This document shows, in pieces, positions 42,217 through 50,405 of a DNA stretch of 64,000 nucleotides; the stretch's first letter is position 1, and every line of letters starts with the position of its first letter. This DNA comes from Berryella intestinalis (GTDB taxonomy: Bacteria; Actinomycetota; Coriobacteriia; Coriobacteriales; Eggerthellaceae). The stretch is from assembly GCF_000814825.1 (NCBI RefSeq), contig NZ_CP009302.1, positions 1,903,094 to 1,967,093 of the forward strand, written 5' to 3'. Under the pieces are notes generated by a model. It did not search any database, was not told the origin of the DNA, and was given only the letters and a program-made list of their open reading frames with translations. The translations under genes and the position numbers were made by a program.

Positions 42217-43901
42217 CAGAACCTGTCGACGAAGCCGCGCACATCGTCGCCCAGCTCGGAAACCACCGCATCGGCAGCCGAGGCGCTTGGCCCGCTCGCG
42301 AACAGATATGCCTTCACCTTCGGCTCGGTTCCGCTGGGCCTGAACACCACCTTGTGCCCGCCCTCCACGATGAATTCCACCACGTTCGCGGGCGGCAGGC
42401 CCTTTTCTCCGGGCTGGTAATCGACCCTCTCGGCCACGATGCGGCCCGCAAGGCAGGTAGGGGGATCGTTTCGCAGGCAGGCCATGAGGTCGGCCATGCT
42501 GGCCGCCCCGTCCGCGCCCGGGAACGAGAACGACAGCGTCTTGTTGCGGAAATACCCGTGCTCTTCGTAGAGCGCGCACATGGCTTGCGCGAGGTTCATC
42601 CCCCGCGCTTTGTAGTACCGCGCCATCTGGCAGATCAGCATCGAGGCGTCCACGGCGTCTTTGTCGCGCACGTACGTGCCGTTCAGGTACCCGTAGCTCT
42701 CCTCGAATCCGAAGAGGAAGCGCCCCTCTTCGCCGCAGGCCTCGAGTTCGCCGATGATCTCGCCGATGTACTTGAACCCGGTCAGCACGCGCCGAACCGA
42801 AAACCCGTACTTCCCCGCAAGCGCGTCCACCATGGTGGACGACACGATCGTGGTCACGGCGATTCTCCCATCGAGGGCGCCGCCCTCCTCCACCGCGCGG
42901 CGGGCCAGGTAGTCGAGAAGCAGCACGCCCATCTCGTTGCCGGTGAGCAGGACGTATTCGCCCTCATCCTTCACCGCCACGCCCACGCGGTCGGCGTCGG
43001 GGTCGGTTGCCAGCAGCAAGTCGGGCCGCACCTGCTCGCACAGGTCGATGCCTTTTTGCAGAGCGGCGCGCTCTTCGGGGTTCGGGTACTCGCACGTGGG
43101 GAAGTTGCCGTTCGGCTCGCCCTGTTCGGGTACGACGACCACGTCGGTCACGCCGATGCGGTCGAGGATGCGCTCGACGCACTCGCGGCCGCATCCGCAC
43201 AGCGGCGTGTACACCACCTTGAGGTCGGCCTCCGATCCGGGGTCGATGCCCGCGGCGGCCACGGCATCGATGTACCGATCGAGCGTGTCCTCGCCGATCC
43301 ATCGGATAAGGCCGGCTTCCACCCCTTCGTCGAACGAGACGGTCTTCACCCCGGAGAAGGGATCGACCTTCGCGATAACGGAGGAGATGTCGGAAGCGGC
43401 TTCGCTGGTGATCTGGCAACCGTCGGGGCCGTACACCTTGTAGCCGTTATACGGCGCGGGATTGTGCGAAGCCGTCATGCAGATTCCGCCCGAACAGCCC
43501 AGGTCGCGCACCGCGAACGAAAGGGCCGGGGTGGGCTCGATGCGGGGGTACACATGCGCCGTCACGCCGTTTGCCGCCAGAACCGCGGCCGCGTGGCGCA
43601 CGAACAGCTCGCCTTTGTTGCGGCTGTCGCGGGCGATGGCCACCGAAGGCTGCTCGAAATGGGCATTGAGGTAGTCGGCCAAACCCTGCGTGGCGCGACC
43701 CACCGTGTAGAGGTTCATGCGGTTCGTGCCCGCACCGATCACGCCCCGCAGGCCCGCGGTTCCGAACTCGAGATCCTTGAAGAACGCGTCGGCGATGGCG
43801 GCATCGTCGCCGGCGTCCCTCATAGAGCGCAGCTCGGCCGCAAGGGCCGCATCCTCGACGCGGTCGATCCACAAATCAAGCTTCTCGCGATAATCCGGCA
43901 T
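42213..43901 (-). CDS. Phosphoglucomutase/phosphomannomutase
   Basis: The ATG at 43901 follows AGGAGGGCTGAC. The 562-residue alpha-D-phosphohexomutase moves phosphate between C1 and C6 of glucose (or mannose). TASHNPAPYNGYKVYG holds the phosphoserine, DPDADRVG binds magnesium, GFEESYGY is the sugar loop and RPSGTEPK the phosphate loop. The size fits the PgcA/Pgm2-like group. It connects glycolysis with UDP-glucose for GalE. Confidence 0.94.
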   Translation of the reverse strand: MPDYREKLDLWIDRVEDAALAAELRSMRDAGDDAAIADAFFKDLEFGTAGLRGVIGAGTNRMNLYTVGRATQGLADYLNAHFEQPSVAIARDSRNKGELFVRHAAAVLAANGVTAHVYPRIEPTPALSFAVRDLGCSGGICMTASHNPAPYNGYKVYGPDGCQITSEAASDISSVIAKVDPFSGVKTVSFDEGVEAGLIRWIGEDTLDRYIDAVAAAGIDPGSEADLKVVYTPLCGCGRECVERILDRIGVTDVVVVPEQGEPNGNFPTCEYPNPEERAALQKGIDLCEQVRPDLLLATDPDADRVGVAVKDEGEYVLLTGNEMGVLLLDYLARRAVEEGGALDGRIAVTTIVSSTMVDALAGKYGFSVRRVLTGFKYIGEIIGELEACGEEGRFLFGFEESYGYLNGTYVRDKDAVDASMLICQMARYYKARGMNLAQAMCALYEEHGYFRNKTLSFSFPGADGAASMADLMACLRNDPPTCLAGRIVAERVDYQPGEKGLPPANVVEFIVEGGHKVVFRPSGTEPKVKAYLFASGPSASAADAVVSELGDDVRGFVDRFC

Positions 43902-43911
43902 GTCAGCCCTC

Positions 43912-44571
43912 CTAGTTCTGAGCCCAAACAAGCAGGTCGCGCGGATGATCGACGATCACCCGGGCGCCGCCTTCGATCAAGGTCGCACGCGACTGATAAC
44001 CCCATGATACGCCGAGCGGCGCCGCATGCGCGCGCACCGCCACCTCCATGTCGGTTCCCGAGTCGCCCACATATCCCACCTCTGACGGATCGCAACCCAG
44101 CTGGACGATGGTTTTCTCCAGCCCGGTCGGATCGGGTTTGCGCGGATAGTCCGTGCATTCGCCGTGCACCTCGTCGAACACGCCGGGGAAATGCGCGGCT
44201 ATGACCTCCCGCGTGCCTGCGTCGAACTTGTTCGACAGCACCGCGAGGCGGCACCCGCGGCCCTTCAACTCGCGCAGGAGCTCGGGTACGCCCTCGTACG
44301 GCTTGGTGTTCGCATGCCCCAAAGAGGGAAACAGCTCCCTCCAGGTGGCAACCACCGCATCGACCTCGGCATCGGAACATTCGGCCGGAAGGGCGCGGCG
44401 TATGAGCATGGCAGCGCCCTTCCCCACGAAACCGCAGATAGCTTCGGTGCTGTGCGTGGGATACCCGTGTCGGGAAAGCGTTTCGTTGGTAAGGACGACC
44501 AGGTCGGGAAGCGTATCGAGCAGCGTTCCATCCAGATCGAAGACGAACCCCTTAAGATTGCTGCGCTCCAT
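43912..44571 (-). CDS. HAD-family phosphatase (phosphoglycolate phosphatase-like)
   Basis: The 219-residue protein has the HAD motifs in order: DLDGTLLDT (nucleophile), SNKFD, KPDP and GDSGTDMEV. The cap after motif I is helical as in Gph/PpaX. Substrate is not certain; phosphoglycolate or pyrophosphate are common for this group. It lies 10 bp upstream of the phosphoglucomutase gene. Confidence 0.9.
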   Translation of the reverse strand: MERSNLKGFVFDLDGTLLDTLPDLVVLTNETLSRHGYPTHSTEAICGFVGKGAAMLIRRALPAECSDAEVDAVVATWRELFPSLGHANTKPYEGVPELLRELKGRGCRLAVLSNKFDAGTREVIAAHFPGVFDEVHGECTDYPRKPDPTGLEKTIVQLGCDPSEVGYVGDSGTDMEVAVRAHAAPLGVSWGYQSRATLIEGGARVIVDHPRDLLVWAQN

Positions 44572-44593
44572 GAAGCGGCTCCTTGCCCGTAAT

Positions 44594-44621
44594 GAAAAAG
44601 CCGACCCTGGGAGGATCGGCT
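44594..44621 (-). terminator. Terminator of tRNA-Gly
   Basis: AGCCGA-t-CC pairs with GG-g-TCGGCT, followed by TTTTTC on the minus strand, just downstream of the tRNA. Confidence 0.85.
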
Positions 44622-44629
44622 AGAATTCG

Positions 44630-44703
44630 TGGAGCGGGCGACGGGAATCGAACCCGCGTGGTCAGCTTGGGAAGCTGAAATTCTACCATTGAATCACGCC
44701 CGC
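44630..44703 (-). tRNA. tRNA-Gly (anticodon CCC)
   Basis: The minus strand folds as a full cloverleaf. The acceptor stem is GCGGGCG with CGCCCGC. The anticodon arm is TCAGC-TTCCCAA-GCTGA, giving anticodon CCC. The T-arm loop is TTCGAAT, and CCA is encoded (plus-strand TGG at 44630-44632). It closely follows the bacterial glyU pattern. Confidence 0.95.
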
Positions 44704-44718
44704 AACTAAGCGAGTGAC

Positions 44719-44746
44719 AGTATAGCGCATCGCACAGCCTTGTCAC
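44719..44746 (-). promoter_or_regulatory. tRNA-Gly promoter
   Basis: GTGACA (44741-44746), a 16-bp spacer and TATACT (44719-44724) on the minus strand. The start site falls about 9 nt before the tRNA. Confidence 0.7.
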
Positions 44747-44863
44747 CGAAAATCCTCCCTAAGGCCATCCTTGGCTGCATCGCTTTCGAGATGGGTCTGT
44801 CGGTATTGCGGCTTCAAAGCGGGCATTCCGAATCCACCGCATTGTCGACTAGAAGGGATAAAT

Positions 44864-44899
44864 CGCGACACTATCAGGATATGTCCTGATAGTGTCGCG
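44864..44899. promoter_or_regulatory. Large palindrome at the 3' end of the AlbA-type gene
   Basis: Two exact 16-bp arms (CGCGACACTATCAGGA and complement) flank TATG. The inner TATCAGGATATGTCCTGATA matches the palindrome at 46646-46665 upstream of the same gene. Confidence 0.7.
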
Positions 44900-44908
44900 G
44901 AAATTGAT

Positions 44909-46600
44909 CTACCAGGCGACCTCGTAATGAGCTCCGGGGCCACGCCCGACAGATACGAGCTCTCCGGCATCGACGAGCTTCGAAAGCTCGCGGTACGCCT
45001 GTTTCGTATGCAGATGCAAAAGCTGCTCGACATCGCGCCTCTTGATTGTCCCGCCCTGCTGGTGCGCAAGCTTCATTATGAGTTCCGGGTATCTGATTTT
45101 GTCGATGTCGGATTGGCGCACGAAGTCGGCGTCCTTGCCGGACCGCGAGTATACCCTGCCGCTGAGCATATAGGCGCGACCGCTGGCGTTCCCTACTCCT
45201 TCGACGAGACCCGCCTCGACAAGGTTCTCGACAGTGGAGCGCGTCACGGAGTCGGTTGCATGGATTTGGGAGCACAGATCGGTGAGCATTAGCCTCCTCT
45301 GCCGTTTCAGGGCATCCAGGACAAGGAGCGATCTAAGGGAAAGCGGCCTCCCCGTTCTCTCACGCTCTTCGTTGATCATCCGCATGAACAGCTTATCGGG
45401 GGCGCTTCTTGCGATGAACACCGTGACGTTGGCAGATGTCGAAGCGGAATAATCCGGAAGCGGCCGCCCGCAATAGAGCGATCCTTCGTAAATCCTGTCA
45501 ACGCCACGCCCCGTTTTCTCCGCGAGTCCGATCCTCTTCAAGGCTCCCATCAGGCACTCGTTCCGTCCATGAGGTTCGACGGTCAGCAGGTTGTCGATGG
45601 TGACGCCCTCCACAAATCCTCCAGGGTTCGATATCGTGAGCCCCTCGTCGTCAACAAGGACGCGCACCCTACCCAAGGAGGCATAATCCCTGTGGCCGAA
45701 GGCGTTCACAAGAGCCTCTCTGAACGCCCTGTGGTCGAATTCGGGCACAGGTTGCCTGAACAGACCCTCCTCGTATTCCCGCTCGGGATTCCACGGCTCA
45801 AGCATTGCTCTCATCTTTTCGATCGTGTAGAGCAGAGGCTGGTCGAAGTCCTGATTGACCCGCACCTCCGTCCCCTCGAGAACCTGGAACGCAGCTCCCG
45901 AGGTGGGCACGCAGCGGGCAATGGCCTCGCACTTCCCCGCGAGAAGGATTCCGGTGACCGTAGGGACCTTCCTGCCGTCCACCATCGTCACCATGCGAAG
46001 CGCGCTCAGCATCTCGTCATCAGGCAGTTCGAGGAGAGCCTGGTCTCCGTTGTTCCGGCTTCGCGAGAGAATGTCCCTCAAACGAGCCAGTTCCTCTCTG
46101 CTAAAGTCATCCATGTCCGCGTCCGGTAAGGGAAGCGACGAGTAATCGAGCTGCCCGATGGTCGAAAGGCGCGTGATTATCTCGTACGGGTACATCGGGA
46201 CGCTTTCCGGGGACCCGTCTGCTTTGATTAGCCTCCGTAGAATCTTCCCGTCCTTCGAGGCAACGATTGCCGTGGACTTCGGCACCTCGAGGGCCATGAC
46301 CTGCACACCCTCCTCGTTCGGCGATCCATCCTCGGAAAGCCGTAGCATGGTGACCCGCGCGGGGACGGGAGGCATCGTCTTGTTTGATATGAGGGCCGAA
46401 AGCCCCGTGGCATCAGCATGTGTTTCATGGATTCCGGTAGGCGTGCCGTCGTCCTCGACGCCGAGGTACACGACGCCTCCGTCGGTGTTGCTAAGAGCGA
46501 CCACGGCGTCAATGAGCTCGCCGTCCGGCAATCTCCTCAGATCGCTCTTGAATTCGCAGCTGAGGTCTTCTTTTTGGGGAATTTCGCGCAGGCCGGCCAT
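44909..46600 (-). CDS. AlbA-domain (Schlafen-like) transcriptional regulator with C-terminal winged helices
   Basis: The ATG at 46600 follows GGAGGGCGTTT. The 563-residue protein begins with an AlbA_2 domain (CEFKSDL, ALSNTDGGVVYLGVEDDG, about 10-130). A RecG-like ATPase C-terminal region follows (FREALVNAFGHRDYASLGRVRV, NPGGFVEGVTIDNLL, GRGVDRIYEG). Winged-helix segments come last (RRDVEQLLHLHTKQAYRELSKLV). Such proteins are DNA-binding regulators found in variable regions. Palindromes at both ends of the gene suggest autoregulation. A tRNA gene on one side and a gene remnant on the other suggest acquisition. Confidence 0.85.
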   Translation of the reverse strand: MAGLREIPQKEDLSCEFKSDLRRLPDGELIDAVVALSNTDGGVVYLGVEDDGTPTGIHETHADATGLSALISNKTMPPVPARVTMLRLSEDGSPNEEGVQVMALEVPKSTAIVASKDGKILRRLIKADGSPESVPMYPYEIITRLSTIGQLDYSSLPLPDADMDDFSREELARLRDILSRSRNNGDQALLELPDDEMLSALRMVTMVDGRKVPTVTGILLAGKCEAIARCVPTSGAAFQVLEGTEVRVNQDFDQPLLYTIEKMRAMLEPWNPEREYEEGLFRQPVPEFDHRAFREALVNAFGHRDYASLGRVRVLVDDEGLTISNPGGFVEGVTIDNLLTVEPHGRNECLMGALKRIGLAEKTGRGVDRIYEGSLYCGRPLPDYSASTSANVTVFIARSAPDKLFMRMINEERERTGRPLSLRSLLVLDALKRQRRLMLTDLCSQIHATDSVTRSTVENLVEAGLVEGVGNASGRAYMLSGRVYSRSGKDADFVRQSDIDKIRYPELIMKLAHQQGGTIKRRDVEQLLHLHTKQAYRELSKLVDAGELVSVGRGPGAHYEVAW

Positions 46601-46625
46601 AAACGCCCTCCGATGAGAGGATGGT

Positions 46626-46665
46626 AATGTCCCAATATAGGACATTATCGGGACATGTCCCGATA
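46626..46665. promoter_or_regulatory. Operator cluster upstream of the AlbA-type gene
   Basis: AATGTCC-N7-GGACATT (46626-46646) adjoins the perfect 20-bp palindrome TATCGGGACATGTCCCGATA (46646-46665). The shared half-site is GGACA. Confidence 0.7.
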
Positions 46666-46692
46666 ATTATAAGACTTGTCCTGTTGTCATGA

Positions 46693-46911
46693 AGATCTTC
46701 ATCCAATACATACTTTGAAGCAGCTGATACCGAAGGAGGGCGGCTCGAGCTCGCCGAGAACGACCTCATAGCACTGCGATTCGTAGCATCGGGCGTGACG
46801 GCCGTGCTTGGCAGCGTGCCGTACGATAGGTTCGTTCCAGCCGTGCCCGACTTTCTGAAAGGCCCGCTCGGCCGCGGCATCGTCGAGGAGCTGCAATCCT
46901 TGGGGAAATAA
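46693..46911 (+). pseudogene. Gene remnant without start codon
   Basis: A plus-strand frame is open from 46693 to the stop at 46909-46911 and reads as ordinary globular protein: GRLELAENDLIALRFVAS, VPYDRFVPAVPDFLKG, RGIVEELQSLGK. There is no usable start codon or ribosome site at its 5' end, where the operator cluster of the AlbA-type gene begins. It is probably the C-terminal end of a lost gene. The family is not recognised. Confidence 0.45.
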
Positions 46912-46928
46912 CTCCGCCCACACAATAA

Positions 46929-46960
46929 GAAGGGTCCGATTCCAACGGAACCGGACCCTT
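46929..46960. terminator. Convergent terminator hairpin
   Basis: AAGGGTCCG-a-TTCC pairs with GGAA-c-CGGACCCTT. It separates the gene remnant from the convergent M28-like gene. Confidence 0.65.
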
Positions 46961-47025
46961 CGGTGTGCTTCTCGTCATCTCGCCGCGAACGATCGGAACA
47001 CGGCGGTTACGTTCGCGGAAGAGGG

Positions 47026-50000
47026 CTAGATGCTCTTGACCAGCTCCACGATGAAGTCGGTGTTCTCCGACAACACGTCCTCAGACACGTTCTCGATCAC
47101 GTCTTCGCTGGTAGCCGACAGCGCGACTTCCTCCGCCTCGACGCCCACCAGGTGCATTCCCTGCAGGCCTCGGCGGGAGGCCACGGTTACCGCCGACTCG
47201 TTCCAAGGCAGCGAAACCGAGTCTATCTTCTTGCCCGTGACCCGCGAAGCCTTCTGGATGTAGCGCTTCATGCGCGAAGAGGGCTTCACCTTGCGGATGG
47301 TCCCCTCTTCCTGGACGAGCGCCAGCTTGCCCGCCGCGATCGAGTCGATGTCGATGATGATGGACCCGCGCAGCTCCGAAGCGTACTTGTCTAGAAACGC
47401 GCGCATACCGTCGCGCCGCCCGATCTCGGAGCCCAAGGCGACGAACCAGATCTCGGTCGTGAAATCAGGGTTGTTGAAGTGGTAGATCTGGCTGATCTCT
47501 TCGTTCAGCTCGGCAGCCACCTCGGGAAGCGGCGCCGACACCGGCTCTTTGACGGCCTCGTCCTCCGCTGCATCCTCGACCTTGGATTTCGTATCGACCC
47601 GGCCAAGCTGCACGCGCGAGAACGCGCCGCCGTTCCACTTCCTCGTATTCCAGGACCTATTCGGTTCGATCTCGCTGTAAGGGGCGTCGGGCTCGAGCGC
47701 GGAATCGTCCACGAGCAGATAGCCGCCATCCTCGGTGTACGCCTCGGGTGCAGACGCCACTCCATTGCTGACCTGGGTAGGCTTCTTAGCGGCAGGAACC
47801 GAAGGATCGTCGGCGTCGGCCTTGCGGGCACGAGGCTTCGAATCGTAGCCTTCCGACTCGTTGCGGAAGCTCTCCCATCCTCCGCGCGCACGGCCGGTCT
47901 CGCGGGCATCGAAATCCTCTTCGACGTCGAGCCATTCCTGGGGAGTCTCCTTCAGATCCTCTTTCTTGCTCGAGAAGCCCAGGCGATCCATAAAGCGCTG
48001 GAAGCGGCTCTTGGGCATCTCGACGTAACCCGGTCCGGCGGGAGCTCCCGAATCGGTGAAGTTCTCCTCGATGCCCGAGTCGTCGGCGTCGTCAACGTAG
48101 ATCTCCTCCGGGGACGCGCCCTCGAGCAGCTCTTCCCCTACCGGCGTGATGGATCCCGTCGCGCCCGCGACGAACGACCCGACCGTGGAAACCGGCGAGG
48201 CTTCATCGGTGTTCACGCGCGTGATGGTGCCGGAGACGGACGGGAGAACCGTGCGCATCCCGCGAATCACACCCGATTTGGAGGGATGCTCCGCTGCGAT
48301 GGCGGCGGGGTCGATCACGGGCACTCGGTCCAGACCGCGCGCGACCGCCGAGGCGGGAGGCTGGTCGGCGAGGGGGGCGGGCTGCTTGCTGGGCTCGACC
48401 GCATCGGCGGCCGGCGTCGCTACCTGGGGAAGCTCGATAGCGGGCGAAACAGGCGTGATAACCGGCTTCGCGTCCACAAGCGACTCGGATGCGGGGATAT
48501 CCAGATCGGTCACATCGATCCTGCCGGTAAGCTCGGCGCTGCCTTCGGGCCAGTTCTTCATGAACCCCGGTTCGGGGACGTTGCTTTCGAAGGCTCCTTC
48601 GGTGAGGTTCTCGTCGGGAGGAAGGATGGGTTCCGACGCCTTCTTCTGCTCGATGAGGCTGGCGAACTCCGCGGACAGGGCCTCGCGATCGACGGGGGCC
48701 TCCTCGCCCAGCAGCTTGGGCGAGAAATAGCTCTCGGTGCTGATGACCTCGGCCGGAACATCCTCTACCACTGCGTTTCCGCCCTCCGGAGCCGCGGCTT
48801 CCCCAGACGAGTACAGCGCGTCCAGAGCCTCGGCGGAATCGGAGACGGATCGGGCCTCTTCGACAGATGCGGGCTGCTCCCCTTGCGCCATCATGACCGA
48901 TTCAGCAGGCTGCGCATCGGAACCGGGCTCGTCGCCGGCCACCTCGTCGGCTTCGATGGTGTGCCAAGCGCTTTCGGTGGAGCTCGCCTCGAGGGCGGAT
49001 CCTTCGGAGGCGGCACCCTCGGATGCGGCTGAAGCGTCAAGCGCGGCCTGGGCCTCCCGTTGGGCCAAAGCCTCCTCCCCGGCATCCGCATAGCGAGAGC
49101 GGAGGGACTCGTCCACCTCGGAATCGGACTTGCGGGCTTTCTGTTGCGCCGCGACGAACCAGGCGGGGACCGACGCATCGGTCGCGGGTTCTGCGGAAAC
49201 GACCGGGGGCTCTGCAGCGACAACGGCCGCTTCCCCATCGACGGGAGCGACCTCCGACACTGACGGCTCCTCGACCGAGGCGCACTCATCGGTGATCGCG
49301 ACCGGAGCGGCTTCGGCGGAAGGTTCCGGAGACGGAGCGCTCGAGGCGGCGCGCTCGTCCTGCGGGGTCCACACCGCGCCGGGGGCGCCCGTGAAAGCGG
49401 CGAGGGCGGCCTTCGCGGCGCTCAAGGGACTGTCGTCGGAAGCGCCTGCCGAAACGGAAGCGGAAGGTGCGGATCGGCGTGCGGGCTCGTCTGCAACACC
49501 CGCGACCTGTGCCGAATCGGAAACGGGGGCTTCGTAGACGACTTCGGTCTCATCGTCGATCAGACCCTGCTCGCGAGCGGCGTCGTACCCCTGGATGCGG
49601 GCATCCGAACCGTTGGAGCCGCCTCCGCCCACGCGGCGGGCGACTTCGAGCAGGGCCGCGACACCACTGGCGTTGTCGTTCGCACCTTCGCTGAAAGGCG
49701 CCATGCGGGCGATCACCGTTCGCGCGACGAGAACGACGCAGCCGACGAGGGCCACGACGAGAAGGAGGTTGAAGAACACGGCGCCCGGCCCCTGGGGGGC
49801 GATAAGCTGGCGCAGCAGCGTCAGAACCGGGACGGCGACGACGGCACCAGAGCAGATCTGCGGCATCGGAGCGGGGATGTTCTCGACGAAGCGCAGGTAG
49901 GCCGGACGGACGCGCCCCGAATCGTAGTGCGCGACCAGGATGATCTTGCGACTGCGGCGCGGCAGCCCCTCCTGCTGGTCGGGAGCATACTTGGCCACGA

Positions 50001-50346
50001 CGTTCTGCGATACCCCTTTGCCCAGCTGACTGGACAGGTACGGACGATCAAGGCTCTCCAGCGCGAACACCGCGGCCGCGATGATCGTGACGATCAGCAC
50101 GCCGATAGACAGCGCGGGCAGGGCGATGCCCAGGATGGTCGCCACGATGATGAGGGCGGCGCACACGCCGCGAACGAAACTCGATTCGATGGAAGTCGAG
50201 AAATCGTCGATCACTGCGGCGAAACCCGACTCCTTCTGCATCTGATCGGCAATGTAGAGAGCGGCCTGCTGCTCTTCCTCAGTACCCGCCGGTCGAGGTC
50301 CAACCTCCTGAGAGAGGTACTGCACGTTATCCAAAAGTTGAGCCAT
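47026..50346 (-). CDS. M28 peptidase-like membrane protein split by a long disordered insert
   Basis: The ATG at 50346 follows AAAGGC. The 1106-residue protein starts like an M28 metallopeptidase: ILVAHYDSG (metal HxD) and EGANDNASGVAALLEVARRV. About four membrane helices lie in the first 240 residues. Some 650 residues of Ala/Glu/Ser-rich low-complexity sequence follow. The peptidase fold then resumes (TEIWFVALGSEIGRRDG, SIIIDIDSIAAG, to the end). The usual catalytic Glu pair reads SE and the final zinc His is replaced (SATSEDVIENV), so it may be inactive. The insert is presumably cytoplasmic. Confidence 0.8.
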   Translation of the reverse strand: MAQLLDNVQYLSQEVGPRPAGTEEEQQAALYIADQMQKESGFAAVIDDFSTSIESSFVRGVCAALIIVATILGIALPALSIGVLIVTIIAAAVFALESLDRPYLSSQLGKGVSQNVVAKYAPDQQEGLPRRSRKIILVAHYDSGRVRPAYLRFVENIPAPMPQICSGAVVAVPVLTLLRQLIAPQGPGAVFFNLLLVVALVGCVVLVARTVIARMAPFSEGANDNASGVAALLEVARRVGGGGSNGSDARIQGYDAAREQGLIDDETEVVYEAPVSDSAQVAGVADEPARRSAPSASVSAGASDDSPLSAAKAALAAFTGAPGAVWTPQDERAASSAPSPEPSAEAAPVAITDECASVEEPSVSEVAPVDGEAAVVAAEPPVVSAEPATDASVPAWFVAAQQKARKSDSEVDESLRSRYADAGEEALAQREAQAALDASAASEGAASEGSALEASSTESAWHTIEADEVAGDEPGSDAQPAESVMMAQGEQPASVEEARSVSDSAEALDALYSSGEAAAPEGGNAVVEDVPAEVISTESYFSPKLLGEEAPVDREALSAEFASLIEQKKASEPILPPDENLTEGAFESNVPEPGFMKNWPEGSAELTGRIDVTDLDIPASESLVDAKPVITPVSPAIELPQVATPAADAVEPSKQPAPLADQPPASAVARGLDRVPVIDPAAIAAEHPSKSGVIRGMRTVLPSVSGTITRVNTDEASPVSTVGSFVAGATGSITPVGEELLEGASPEEIYVDDADDSGIEENFTDSGAPAGPGYVEMPKSRFQRFMDRLGFSSKKEDLKETPQEWLDVEEDFDARETGRARGGWESFRNESEGYDSKPRARKADADDPSVPAAKKPTQVSNGVASAPEAYTEDGGYLLVDDSALEPDAPYSEIEPNRSWNTRKWNGGAFSRVQLGRVDTKSKVEDAAEDEAVKEPVSAPLPEVAAELNEEISQIYHFNNPDFTTEIWFVALGSEIGRRDGMRAFLDKYASELRGSIIIDIDSIAAGKLALVQEEGTIRKVKPSSRMKRYIQKASRVTGKKIDSVSLPWNESAVTVASRRGLQGMHLVGVEAEEVALSATSEDVIENVSEDVLSENTDFIVELVKSI

Positions 50347-50405
50347 CAGTATGCCTTTCATCTCATATGCGCTGTTCGACGCGCATACTCGCATGAAAGT
50401 ATAAA

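Noticed and set aside
44771..45292. A plus-strand frame beginning with a Cys/His-rich stretch that looks zinc-finger-like
   Set aside because: Most of it is antisense to the AlbA-type gene, it has no ribosome site, and the stretch lies in an intergenic segment without supporting pattern.
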